Source of the DNA: Nakamurella aerolata
GTDB lineage: Bacteria > Actinomycetota > Actinomycetes > Mycobacteriales > Nakamurellaceae
Length of the DNA: 64,000 bases
Assembly (NCBI RefSeq): GCF_013002705.1
Contig: NZ_JABEND010000003.1
Span: forward strand, 434,001-498,000
Direction of reading: 5' to 3'
A model generated the notes under the pieces. It did not search any database. It was not told where the DNA came from and was given only the letters and a program-made list of their open reading frames with translations. The translations under genes and the position numbers were made by a program. Each line of letters starts with the position of its first letter. Positions within the stretch are counted from its first letter, which is position 1. Below, in pieces: positions 19,180 through 27,232 of this stretch.

Positions 19180-19902
19180 TCAGCCGCCGAGCTGCGCGGT
19201 GATGGCGCCGACCGCTTGCTGCAGTCGAGCGGCGATCTCGGCGTCCAGGGTGCTGCCGGCGGCGACGTGCATGGCGGCCACCGCCATCGGCCGATGGCCG
19301 GGCACCGGCAGGGGCACGGCAGCAGCCCTGACATTGCGCAGCACCTCGTCCTCGCTGGTGGCGTAACCGCGGCTGCGCACCTCGTCCACCAAGTCACGTA
19401 CCGATGCCGGCACCGCCGCCGGCCATTCCGGCTCCGGCAGTATCGCGAGGATGGCGCGCCCAGGCGCTCCGACCGTGACGGGGTGCCGCGCGCCCGGCCG
19501 CTGTGCCACCGAAGCGACGGCGCGGACCGGGGTGACGCTCAGCAGCGTGATGCACTCGCCGCGATCTTCGACGACGAGAAAACACGTCATCCCCAGCTCG
19601 TTCGCGGCGCCGGTCAACGCACCGGCAGCCACCGCCTGCAGGTCGCGGTTCACCGCCGCGCCCAGCGCGGCAAGGCCGGCGGCGAGCTGAATCCTGCCGG
19701 CCGGGTCGCGGTCGACCAGCCGATGCTGCTCAAGGGTTCGCACCAGTCGATAGGCCACCGACCGGTGCACGCCCAACTTCGCGGCAACATCGTCGATGGC
19801 CAGCGCCGAACCGGCCGCGGCCAGCAGTTCCAGGATGGTCAGACCGCGGCTCAGGGTCTGCGACGCCGGCGTCGACGTCCGTGCTGCGCCGTCCCTACTC
19901 AT
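19180..19902 (-). CDS. IclR family transcriptional regulator
   Basis: The 240-residue regulator has an N-terminal winged helix-turn-helix (TLSRGLTILELLAAAG, then IDDVAAKLGVHRSVAYRLVRTLEQHRLV) and the IclR effector domain (LGMTCFLVVEDRGECITLLSVTP, HPVTVGAPGRAILAILPE, RGYATSEDEVL). IclR proteins often control aromatic or glyoxylate catabolism by sensing a pathway compound. It is divergent from the FAD monooxygenase gene; two 15-bp palindromes of IclR type lie between them. It is therefore the likely regulator of the monooxygenase and of itself. Confidence 0.92.
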   Translation of the reverse strand: MSRDGAARTSTPASQTLSRGLTILELLAAAGSALAIDDVAAKLGVHRSVAYRLVRTLEQHRLVDRDPAGRIQLAAGLAALGAAVNRDLQAVAAGALTGAANELGMTCFLVVEDRGECITLLSVTPVRAVASVAQRPGARHPVTVGAPGRAILAILPEPEWPAAVPASVRDLVDEVRSRGYATSEDEVLRNVRAAAVPLPVPGHRPMAVAAMHVAAGSTLDAEIAARLQQAVGAITAQLGG

Positions 19903-19969
19903 CAGCGTCTCCGTCCGCCGTCGCGGTTCCGGCCTTGTCCGGTGCGGAATCGCGACCTACCATCGAGGC

Positions 19970-20004
19970 ATTCGTTATCAGAACAGTGCGTTCGATTATA
20001 GAAC
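19970..20004. promoter_or_regulatory. Twin IclR-type operators upstream of the monooxygenase
   Basis: ATTCGTTATCAGAAC (19970-19984) and GTTCGATTATAGAAC (19990-20004) each have the form xTTC-N7-GAAx, and the second has perfect GTTC/GAAC arms. Their centres are 20 bases apart, two helical turns, so two dimers could bind one face of the helix. They lie 50 bases upstream of the monooxygenase ATG and 68 bases from the IclR ATG. Confidence 0.75.
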
Positions 20005-20053
20005 ACACGGTATGGCCAGTGCACCGACAACGGCGTCGAACAGAGGGAAACAG

Positions 20054-22207
20054 ATGCAGTTTCACCACCACGGCTATGTTTCGCGGGATCCGCGCGTCCG
20101 GCCGGCCGCTGGAACCGGAACCGACCGCCCGGAGGAACTCCCGGAGCAGGTGGACGTGCTGATCGTCGGTGCCGGCCCGGCCGGGATGATTCTGGCCGCG
20201 CAGCTGTCCCAGTTCCCTTCGGTCACCACCCGGTTGGTGGAGCGCCGGCCCGGTCGGCTGGAGATCGGCCAGGCCGACGGCATCCAACCGCGCAGCGTGG
20301 AAACCTTCCAGGCCTTCGAGTTCGCCGAACGCATCACCGCCGAGGCCTACCGCATCACCCACACCAATTTCTGGGCACCCGACCCGGACGACCCGACGCA
20401 GATCATCCGGACCTCACGTACCGAGGACGATCCCCGTGGTATCAGCGAGTTTCCGCACCTGATCGTCAACCAGGCAAGGGTGCTCGACTACTTCGCCGAG
20501 TACGCGGCGAACGGGCCGGCCCGGATCGAGCCGGACTTCGGCTACGAGTTCGTCGGGCTTTCGATCACCGAATCCCCCAGCGTGGCAACGAATTCGGTAC
20601 CCGAGCGGGACCACTGCCCGGTGACGGTCACCCTGCGGCGCACCGCCGGCCCGGACGCCGGCAGCACCCGGCAGGTCCGCGCCAGGTACGTGGTCGGCTG
20701 CGACGGTGCGCGCAGCGCCGTCCGCGAGTCGATCGGCCGGAAACTCAAGGGAGACCAGGCGTTTCACGCCTGGGCGGTGATCGACGCGCTGGCCGTCACC
20801 GATTTCCCCGACATCCGCACCAAGTGCGCGATCCAGTCCCGGCACGGCAGCATCCTGCTGATCCCGCGCGAGGGCGGTTACCTGTTCCGGATGTACGTCG
20901 ACCTCGGCGCGGTGTCGGCGCAGGACGCCGGACAGGTGCGGGCCACCACCGTCGAAACCGCCGTCGCCAAGGCGAACGAAATCCTCTCGCCGTACACCCT
21001 CGAGGTGCGAGACGTGGCCTGGTACAGCGTGTATGAGGTCGGACACCGGCTCACCGACAAGTTCGACGATGTCGACGATGTCGACGGTGTCGATGGACTC
21101 GCTGACGACGGGCCCAGCGGGCTCACCGACGAAGGGCCCGGCGGGCTCACTGTTGTCGGGCCGACAGGCGATGAACCGGGCGGAGCTGAACCCGGCGCAG
21201 GCATGGCCGCCGATGCCGGCGTCGGCACGGCAACGCCAGCGAGACTGCCGCGGGTGTTCATCGCCGGCGATGCCTGCCACACCCACAGCGCCAAGGCCGG
21301 CCAGGGCATGAACGTCTCGATGCAGGACGGCTTCAACCTCGGCTGGAAGCTGGGGTACGTGTTGACCGGGCGCAGCCCGGAGCGGCTGCTGCACACCTAT
21401 TCGGCGGAGCGGCAGGTGATCGCCCAGAACCTCATCGATTTCGACAAGCAGTGGTCGGCGCTGATGGCCAAGAATCCCGAGGACGCCGACGATCCCACCG
21501 AGCTCGGCCGGTTCTACGTGCAGACGCTGGAATTCCTGTTCGGCTTCATGACCGAATACCAACCGTCGATGCTCACCGGCAGCAAGGAGCACCAGCAGCT
21601 CGCGGCAGGATTCACCGTCGGCAAACGGTTCACCTCGGCACCGGTGGTGCGGGTGGCCGACGGCAATCCGGTGCAGCTCGGTCACCACCAGAGGGCCGAC
21701 GGGCGCTGGCGCATCTACGTTTTCGCCGACGCGGTACCGGGCGGCGTCGCCGGTGCCGGAGCCGGCTCCGGCGCCGGTGCCGACTCAGCGGCGGCAGCGC
21801 TGGCCGAGTGGCTGGCCACCGACCCGGCCTCCCCGGTGCGCCGCCACACCCCTGCCGACGCCGACCTCGACGCCGTCTTCGACGTCAAGGTGGTCTACCC
21901 GGCCGGTTACGACGAGGTGGACATCGCTGCGGTACCAGAGCTTTTCCTGCCGCGCGTCGGCCCGTTCGGACTGATCGACTACGAGAAGGTCTACGCCGTC
22001 GCAGCCGAGCACGACATCCGTGAGCTGCGCGGTATCGACCCGGCCGGGACGATCGTGGTGGTGCGGCCGGACCAGTACGTCGCCCAGGTGTTGCCGCTGA
22101 CGGCCCGCACCGAACTCACCGAGTTCTTCGACCAGAACCTGCTGCCGCAGAACGATTCCCGGCCAGCACCTGCGTCCCCGGCGGCCGGAGCTCCGAGCCC
22201 GGTCTGA
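20054..22207 (+). CDS. FAD-dependent aromatic monooxygenase (phenol 2-monooxygenase/3-hydroxybenzoate 4-monooxygenase type)
   Basis: A single-component flavoprotein hydroxylase of 717 residues adds a hydroxyl beside an existing phenolic group using NAD(P)H and oxygen. It starts MQFHHHGYVSRDPRVRPAAG at an ATG with AGAGGG six bases upstream. FAD motifs are GAGPAG (39-44), the VGCDGARSAVRE segment and GDACHTHSAKAGQGMN (GD at 405-406). The C-terminal thioredoxin-like domain of the phenol hydroxylase group follows (about 590-700, with TIVVVRPDQYVAQVLPL). Between DKF (about 335) and LPRVFIAGD lies an unusual acidic, Gly-rich insertion of about 60 residues with repeated VDDVDGVDG and GPSGLTDEGPGGL words. 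Given the downstream hpa genes, it may form homoprotocatechuate from a hydroxyphenylacetate; the exact substrate is inferred. Confidence 0.86.
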   Translation: MQFHHHGYVSRDPRVRPAAGTGTDRPEELPEQVDVLIVGAGPAGMILAAQLSQFPSVTTRLVERRPGRLEIGQADGIQPRSVETFQAFEFAERITAEAYRITHTNFWAPDPDDPTQIIRTSRTEDDPRGISEFPHLIVNQARVLDYFAEYAANGPARIEPDFGYEFVGLSITESPSVATNSVPERDHCPVTVTLRRTAGPDAGSTRQVRARYVVGCDGARSAVRESIGRKLKGDQAFHAWAVIDALAVTDFPDIRTKCAIQSRHGSILLIPREGGYLFRMYVDLGAVSAQDAGQVRATTVETAVAKANEILSPYTLEVRDVAWYSVYEVGHRLTDKFDDVDDVDGVDGLADDGPSGLTDEGPGGLTVVGPTGDEPGGAEPGAGMAADAGVGTATPARLPRVFIAGDACHTHSAKAGQGMNVSMQDGFNLGWKLGYVLTGRSPERLLHTYSAERQVIAQNLIDFDKQWSALMAKNPEDADDPTELGRFYVQTLEFLFGFMTEYQPSMLTGSKEHQQLAAGFTVGKRFTSAPVVRVADGNPVQLGHHQRADGRWRIYVFADAVPGGVAGAGAGSGAGADSAAAALAEWLATDPASPVRRHTPADADLDAVFDVKVVYPAGYDEVDIAAVPELFLPRVGPFGLIDYEKVYAVAAEHDIRELRGIDPAGTIVVVRPDQYVAQVLPLTARTELTEFFDQNLLPQNDSRPAPASPAAGAPSPV

Positions 22208-22383
22208 CCGGTATCGGCCGGTACGACAGGAGGCAGCCGGCCCGAGCCGGGGCGGCCGGACCCACGAGGGGCTGTCGATCGGCGGCGCCGGCGGGTATGG
22301 TTTGCCGGTCAGGCGATCGCTTCGCCGGTGCTCGAAAAATGGGCACGTGACGCCGCCGGCCTCCGCCGTCCGGATGAGCGCCA

Positions 22384-22411
22384 GACATATACGGACAGTC
22401 CCGTCTATGTC
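22384..22411. promoter_or_regulatory. 28-bp inverted repeat just upstream of the ThDP enzyme gene
   Basis: Arms GACATATACGG (22384-22394) and CCGTCTATGTC (22401-22411) pair at 10 of 11 positions around a 6-base spacer. The dyad ends 13 bases before the chosen ATG (22425) and just before its AAAGG ribosome site, inside the 217-base gap after the monooxygenase. An operator or leader hairpin is likely; the regulator is unknown. Confidence 0.7.
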
Positions 22412-22424
22412 GCAAAGGTTTCTC

Positions 22425-24095
22425 ATGTCAACGGTTTCCGCACACGTCGCTCTCACCCTGGCCGACCATGTCGACCAGATCTTCGGTGTGATGGGCAACG
22501 GCAACGCCTACTTTTTGGATGCAGTGGAGCGGCAGACACCGATCAACTACACCGCGGTGCGACACGAGGCGTCCGCCGTCGTCGCCGCGGACGCGCACTA
22601 CCGGGCCGGCGGCGGGCTGGCCGTCGCCACCACCACCTACGGCGCCGGCTTCACCAACACGCTGACCGCACTGGCAGAGGCGGTGCAGGCGCACACCCCG
22701 CTGGTGCTGGTGGTGGGTGACGAGCCCACGTCGGGGCCGCGTCCCTGGGACGTGGATCAGATCGCGCTCGCCGCCGCGGTGGGCGCCCGCACCTACACCG
22801 TTGGACGCAGCGACGCGGCGGAAACCACCGTGATCGCCGTGGAGCACGCGCTCAGCTACCGAGTGCCGACGGTGCTTGCCATTCCGTACGACGTTGCCGC
22901 GCTCGAGGTCGGCGAGGTGCCGGCCACCTCAGGGCTGCAGCTCCCACCACCGCTGCCGCCGGCCGGCGCGTTCGCCCAGGCACAGCTGGACGCGCTGGCC
23001 GACCGGCTGGTCAGCGCACAGCGCCCGTTCCTGCTTGCCGGCCGGGGGGCGTGGTTGGCCGGCGCCGGAGCCGAGCTGGGTCGGTTGGCGTCCGCCACCG
23101 GCGCGCTCACCGCCGGAACCGCCCTGGGGCGCGGCGTTTTCCCCGATGCTGAGTACGACCTCGGCGTCACCGGCGGCTTCGGCGCTGCGGGCGCGATGCA
23201 GACGGTGCACGAGGCGGACGTGGTGGTGGTGTTCGGCGCCTCGCTCAATCAGTTCACCATGCGGTTCGGCGAGCTGTTCGGTCCCGGCACAACGGTGGTC
23301 CAGGTCGATATCGCCGGGTCCGCTTCGCATCCGCAGGTCGGCGGGTTCATCCGCGCCGACGCCGCGCTGGCGGCGGCCGAGCTGGCCGACCGGGTCACGG
23401 CGCGCGGCGGTAACCCCCGTCGCTGGCGCGAAACCGTTTCACCGGAACGCCTTCGCGCCACCCAGACGGGTGCGGAGCTGGCTCCGGACGGCCGGCTGGA
23501 CCCGCGTGCGGCGGCCGCCAGGATCGGCGAGCTGCTGCCCGAGGACAGGGTGGTGGTGTCCGACGGCGGACACTTCATCGGCTGGGCCAACATGTACTGG
23601 CCGGTGGCCACCCCCGACCGGATGATGATGGTGGGCACGGCATATCAGTCCATCGGGCTCGGCTTCGCCAGCGTGCCGGGCGCCGCCCTGGCCCGGCCCA
23701 CCGCCACCGTTGTGCTCACCACCGGCGACGGCGGTGGCCTGATGGCGTTGGCCGATCTGGAGACCGCCGTCCGGGTGGCCGGCGGTCGCGGGCTTGCCGT
23801 TGTGTGGAACGACGCGGCCTATGGAGCCGAGGTGAATCTCTACGGGCTCAAGGGATTGGCCGAGCAACCGATGTTGATTCCCGAGGTCGACTTCGCCGCA
23901 CTTGGCGCTGCCGTCGGCGCCGAGGGCGTGGTGGTGCGCCGCCTCGCCGACCTTGACCGGCTGGCCGAATGGGCCGCCACCGATCCGGCGGATCGCCCGT
24001 TCCTGCTGCTCGATCTGCGCATCTCGGGGCGGGTGGTGGCCCCGTACCAGCAGGAGATCATCGCCGTCAACTCCGCTCGGCCGAAACCTGCCTGA
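22425..24095 (+). CDS. Thiamine diphosphate-dependent enzyme (2-oxo acid decarboxylase / acetolactate synthase-like)
   Basis: The 556-residue protein starts MSTVSAHVALTLADHVDQIFGVMGNGNAYF; AAAGG lies 6 bases upstream, and an alternative ATG lies at 22407. It has the catalytic glutamate of the pyrimidine domain in AVRHEASAV (E48), a central domain (AFAQAQLDALADRLVSAQRPFLLAGRGA) and the ThDP-magnesium motif starting GDGGG and ending with WNDAAYG. This architecture fits benzoylformate, phenylpyruvate or indolepyruvate decarboxylase relatives as well as acetolactate synthase-like proteins; sequence alone does not decide. Beside an aromatic operon, decarboxylation of an aryl 2-oxo acid to feed the arylacetate route is a reasonable inference. 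Its 3' end overlaps the convergent transporter gene by 29 bases. Confidence 0.82.
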   Translation: MSTVSAHVALTLADHVDQIFGVMGNGNAYFLDAVERQTPINYTAVRHEASAVVAADAHYRAGGGLAVATTTYGAGFTNTLTALAEAVQAHTPLVLVVGDEPTSGPRPWDVDQIALAAAVGARTYTVGRSDAAETTVIAVEHALSYRVPTVLAIPYDVAALEVGEVPATSGLQLPPPLPPAGAFAQAQLDALADRLVSAQRPFLLAGRGAWLAGAGAELGRLASATGALTAGTALGRGVFPDAEYDLGVTGGFGAAGAMQTVHEADVVVVFGASLNQFTMRFGELFGPGTTVVQVDIAGSASHPQVGGFIRADAALAAAELADRVTARGGNPRRWRETVSPERLRATQTGAELAPDGRLDPRAAAARIGELLPEDRVVVSDGGHFIGWANMYWPVATPDRMMMVGTAYQSIGLGFASVPGAALARPTATVVLTTGDGGGLMALADLETAVRVAGGRGLAVVWNDAAYGAEVNLYGLKGLAEQPMLIPEVDFAALGAAVGAEGVVVRRLADLDRLAEWAATDPADRPFLLLDLRISGRVVAPYQQEIIAVNSARPKPA

Positions 24096-25494
24096 CGCCG
24101 TGGATCGGGCTCTGCTCCTGCAGCTTCTCGGCATCGGCGCCGAGCGGAATGTTGGTGCGGTCCTTGAGGATCAGCGTCGCGACGAACGCGATCACCATCA
24201 CGCCGGCGATGTACCAGGCCACCGCCCACGACGTTCCGGTCACGTCGACCAGCCTCGCGGAGATCAGCGGGGCGAAGGCCCCGCCGAGGATGGCACCGAT
24301 GGCATAGGCGATCGATACACCGGAATACCTGATGGAGGCCGGGAAGAGCTCGGCGAAGTACGCGGCCTGCGGCCCGTAGGTGAGCCCGTTGCCGATGGTG
24401 AACAGCGCCACCCCGAGAAAGAACAGCCAGGCATTACCGGAATCGACCAGCGGGAACAGCAGCCACACCGTGATCAGGAAGATCACCCAGCCGATGATGT
24501 AGGTGTTGCGCCTGCCGATGCGATCGGAGAGCGACCCACCGAGCCAGGTGAACAGCAACCACACCAGCGCGGAGCCGGCGACGGCGATCAGCACCGGTGT
24601 CTTCTCCATGCCGACCAGCCCGCCGTCTGCGACGGGTTTGGTGGCGTAGCCCTGCAGGTAGCCGCCCGTCGTCATGTACCCGGCGGCGTTGTTGCCGGCA
24701 AAGGTGAGCGCGGCGAGAATCACCAGCACCCAATGGTTCTTCAGCAGCTGCACGATCGGCATCGAGGAGCGCTGGCGTTTGTCGGCGAGTTCGCTGAACA
24801 CCGGGCTCTCCTCCACCCGGCGGCGGACTACCAGGCCGACCAGGATCAGCACGAAGCTGAGCAGGAACGGAATCCGCCATCCCCACTGGGTGAACGCCTC
24901 GCCCGGCGAGATCACGCCCGTCATCAGCGCCAGTACCCCGGAGGCCAGCAGCAGTCCGAGCGGGACCCCCATCTGCGGGAAGGCCCCGTAGCGGCCACGC
25001 TTGCCAGCCGGGGCGTGTTCCACCGCCATCAGCACGGCGCCGCCCCACTCGCCGCCGGTGGAAAGGCCCTGCAGGATGCGGAGCAGGATCAACAGGATCG
25101 GCGCGATCACCCCGGCCTGGGCGTAGGTCGGCAGTACCCCGATCAGCGTGGTCGCCGTTCCCATCAGCATGAGAGTCCATACCAGCAGGCGTTTTCGCCC
25201 GATCCGATCACCGAGGTGCCCGGCGATGAAGGCACCGAGTGGGCGGAACAGGAAGCTCAACCCAACCGTCCCGAAACTCAGCAAGGTCGCCACCTGATTA
25301 CCGGCCGGCTTGAAGAACAGGTCGGCGAAAACCAGGCCGGCGGCGCTGGCATAGACGAAGAAGTCGTACCACTCAACAGTGGTCCCGATGACGGTGGCAA
25401 CGGCGACCCTGCGCAGTTCGGCCGGGTTGGTGGGCTGGTGTTTCTCGGCCGGGACGGTGTTGCCCGCTGTGCCGTTGACGGCGCTGTCCGACAT
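24067..25494 (-). CDS. MFS transporter, metabolite:H+ symporter (MHS) family
   Basis: The 475-residue membrane protein has about twelve hydrophobic segments. The MHS signature is clear: TTVEWYDFFVYASAAGLVFADLFF in segment 1, GHLGDRIGRKR between segments 2 and 3, and RILQGLSTGGEWGGAVLMAVEHAP in segment 4. MHS members import aromatic acids, shikimate, citrate or osmolytes with protons. The position inside the aromatic island, divergent from the catabolic operon, makes an aromatic acid the best guess. It shares a 139-base divergent promoter region with the fusion gene, where GntR-type sites lie. Confidence 0.9.
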   Translation of the reverse strand: MSDSAVNGTAGNTVPAEKHQPTNPAELRRVAVATVIGTTVEWYDFFVYASAAGLVFADLFFKPAGNQVATLLSFGTVGLSFLFRPLGAFIAGHLGDRIGRKRLLVWTLMLMGTATTLIGVLPTYAQAGVIAPILLILLRILQGLSTGGEWGGAVLMAVEHAPAGKRGRYGAFPQMGVPLGLLLASGVLALMTGVISPGEAFTQWGWRIPFLLSFVLILVGLVVRRRVEESPVFSELADKRQRSSMPIVQLLKNHWVLVILAALTFAGNNAAGYMTTGGYLQGYATKPVADGGLVGMEKTPVLIAVAGSALVWLLFTWLGGSLSDRIGRRNTYIIGWVIFLITVWLLFPLVDSGNAWLFFLGVALFTIGNGLTYGPQAAYFAELFPASIRYSGVSIAYAIGAILGGAFAPLISARLVDVTGTSWAVAWYIAGVMVIAFVATLILKDRTNIPLGADAEKLQEQSPIHGVRQVSAERS

Positions 25495-25593
25495 GGCGAC
25501 TCCCTTGTCTGCTGGTCACGCTGGGCGGCCAGGACCCCAGCGATGGGGATGACGACAACCGCCCAGCAGTTGACGTAGCCGCGACTCGGTAGA

Positions 25594-25615
25594 TGGTATA
25601 CGATTTGACATACGA
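25594..25615. promoter_or_regulatory. GntR-type site and ATACGA direct repeats in the catabolic operon promoter
   Basis: TGGTATACGA (25594-25603) fits the TNGT-N-ACNA form bound by FadR-subfamily GntR regulators. ATACGA recurs at 25598-25603 and 25610-25615, 12 bases apart. A TTGACA word (25605-25610) overlaps. The GntR gene lies second in the operon, so autoregulation is likely. Confidence 0.5.
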
Positions 25616-25633
25616 AACAAGAGGTCAGGAGTT

Positions 25634-27232
25634 ATGGATTCTGAACAGGCTGTGTCGCTCGATCCGGTCGACACGCGATTCCGCGGTCTGCCGCGCGCGC
25701 CGGGCAAGATCATTGCCGTCCACCTCAGCTATGCCTCCCGCGCCGACCAACGCGGACGCCGGCCGGAAGCACCGTCGTACTTCTTCAAGCCGTCCAGCTC
25801 GGTAGCCGCCACCGGCGGCCGGATCACCCGCCCCGCCGGCACCGAGCTGCTGGCCTTCGAGGGCGAGATCGCCGTTGTGATCGGCACTTCGGCGCGGTCG
25901 GTCTCGGTGGACGACGCCTGGAAACATGTCGGCTGGGTGACCGCGGCGAACGACTTCGGCCTGTACGACCTGCGCGCCAACGACAAAGGCTCCAACGTGC
26001 GCTCCAAGGGCGGCGACGGATACACCCCCGTCGGCGCAGAGCTGATCGACGCCCGCGCGATCGACCCGGCGCAGCTGCGGCTGCGGACCTGGGTCAACGG
26101 CACCCTGGTGCAGGACGACAGCACCGGCGGGCTGCTGTTCCCGCTGACCCAGTTCGTCGCCGATCTGTCGCAGCACTTCACCCTCGAGGCCGGTGACGTG
26201 ATCCTCACCGGAACACCGGCCGGCTCCACCGTTGTGCAACCGGGCGATGTTGTCGAGGTGGAGGTCGACGCACCCCAGGCGCCCGGCGCGCCCAGCAGCG
26301 GCCGGCTGGTCACCACCGTCGTCCAGGGCGAGCGGGCCTTCGACCCCGCTCTGGGCTCACTGCCATCGGCTGACGACAAGCAGCGCACCGAGGCCTACGG
26401 CTCGGCCGCGGCGGCGGGCCTGGGCTCTGCGAGCCCTGCGCCACCATCACCGACTCCGGCCCCACCGGCCGCACCGGCGGCACCGGCGGCACCGGCGGCA
26501 CCGGCGGCACCGGCCGGCAGATTGTCGGATGCGCTGCGGGACAAGCTGTTCGCCGCCCCGGTCGCCGGGTTGTCGGCGCAACTGCGCAAGCGGGGGCTGA
26601 ACGCGGTCAGCATCGACGGCGTCCGGCCCATGCACCCGGACCAGAAGCTGGTCGGCACCGCCAAAACCTTGCGATTCGTGCCTGGCCGGGAAGATCTGTT
26701 CGCCACGCACGGCGGCGGTTACAACGCCCAGAAGCGCGCCTTCGACGAGGTGCGTCCCGGCGAAGTGATCGTCATCGAGGCCCGCGGCGAGACCGGATCG
26801 GGCACCCTCGGCGACATTCTGGCGCTGCGCGCCAAGACCGCGGGGGCCACCGGCGTCGTCACCGACGGCGGCGTCCGCGACTACGCGGCGGTCGCCGAGA
26901 TCGGGCTGCCGGTGTATTCGATGGGGGCGCATCCCGCGGTGCTCGGCCGACGCCACGTGCCGTGGGAGGTCGACGTTGCCGTTGCCTGCGGCGGCGCCAC
27001 CGTGCTGCCCGGCGACGTGATCGTCGGCGACAGCGACGGGGTGGTGGTGATCCCGCCGGAGCTGGCCGATGAGGTCGCAGATGCGACGCTGGCGCAGGAG
27101 GCGCAGGACGCCTGGATCGCGGAGCGGGTCGCCGAGGGCCACCCGGTCGATGGCCTTTTCCCGATGAACGCGCAGTGGCGCAAGCGGTTTGAATCGCCGA
27201 CCGCCGGCGCAGCTGGTGGCTCGGACCGATGA
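25634..27232 (+). CDS. Fusion: fumarylacetoacetase-fold (HpaG-like) domain + RraA-like aldolase/decarboxylase domain
   Basis: This 532-residue fusion has two enzyme domains. Residues about 20-240 are a fumarylacetoacetate hydrolase-fold domain with the metal-binding pair in FEGEIAVVIG (E76, E78), the acid in AANDFGLYDLR (D107) and the LTGTPAG turn. Relatives include HpaG/HpcE isomerase-decarboxylases. A Pro/Ala linker (about 264-296), encoded by five GCACCGGC(G/C) units, joins it to an RraA-like domain (297-532) with the substrate/metal motif TDGGVRDYAAV (D411, R415, D416). RraA-fold enzymes include HMG aldolase and oxaloacetate decarboxylase. It heads the hpa operon, where HpcE normally carries two FAH domains, so one domain may isomerise and the other decarboxylate. 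That split is inference. The stop overlaps the GntR start by four bases. Confidence 0.88.
   Translation: MDSEQAVSLDPVDTRFRGLPRAPGKIIAVHLSYASRADQRGRRPEAPSYFFKPSSSVAATGGRITRPAGTELLAFEGEIAVVIGTSARSVSVDDAWKHVGWVTAANDFGLYDLRANDKGSNVRSKGGDGYTPVGAELIDARAIDPAQLRLRTWVNGTLVQDDSTGGLLFPLTQFVADLSQHFTLEAGDVILTGTPAGSTVVQPGDVVEVEVDAPQAPGAPSSGRLVTTVVQGERAFDPALGSLPSADDKQRTEAYGSAAAAGLGSASPAPPSPTPAPPAAPAAPAAPAAPAAPAGRLSDALRDKLFAAPVAGLSAQLRKRGLNAVSIDGVRPMHPDQKLVGTAKTLRFVPGREDLFATHGGGYNAQKRAFDEVRPGEVIVIEARGETGSGTLGDILALRAKTAGATGVVTDGGVRDYAAVAEIGLPVYSMGAHPAVLGRRHVPWEVDVAVACGGATVLPGDVIVGDSDGVVVIPPELADEVADATLAQEAQDAWIAERVAEGHPVDGLFPMNAQWRKRFESPTAGAAGGSDR

Noticed and set aside
23902-25578. 558-codon plus-strand frame opposite the MHS transporter
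   Set aside because: Shadow frame rich in Gln, Asp and Arg; the transporter has full family motifs on the minus strand.
25634-27232. FAH-RraA fusion as a product of a lost stop codon
   Set aside because: The two domains are joined by a long in-frame Pro/Ala linker and have no start signal between them, so it looks like an evolved fusion rather than a read-through of two adjacent genes.
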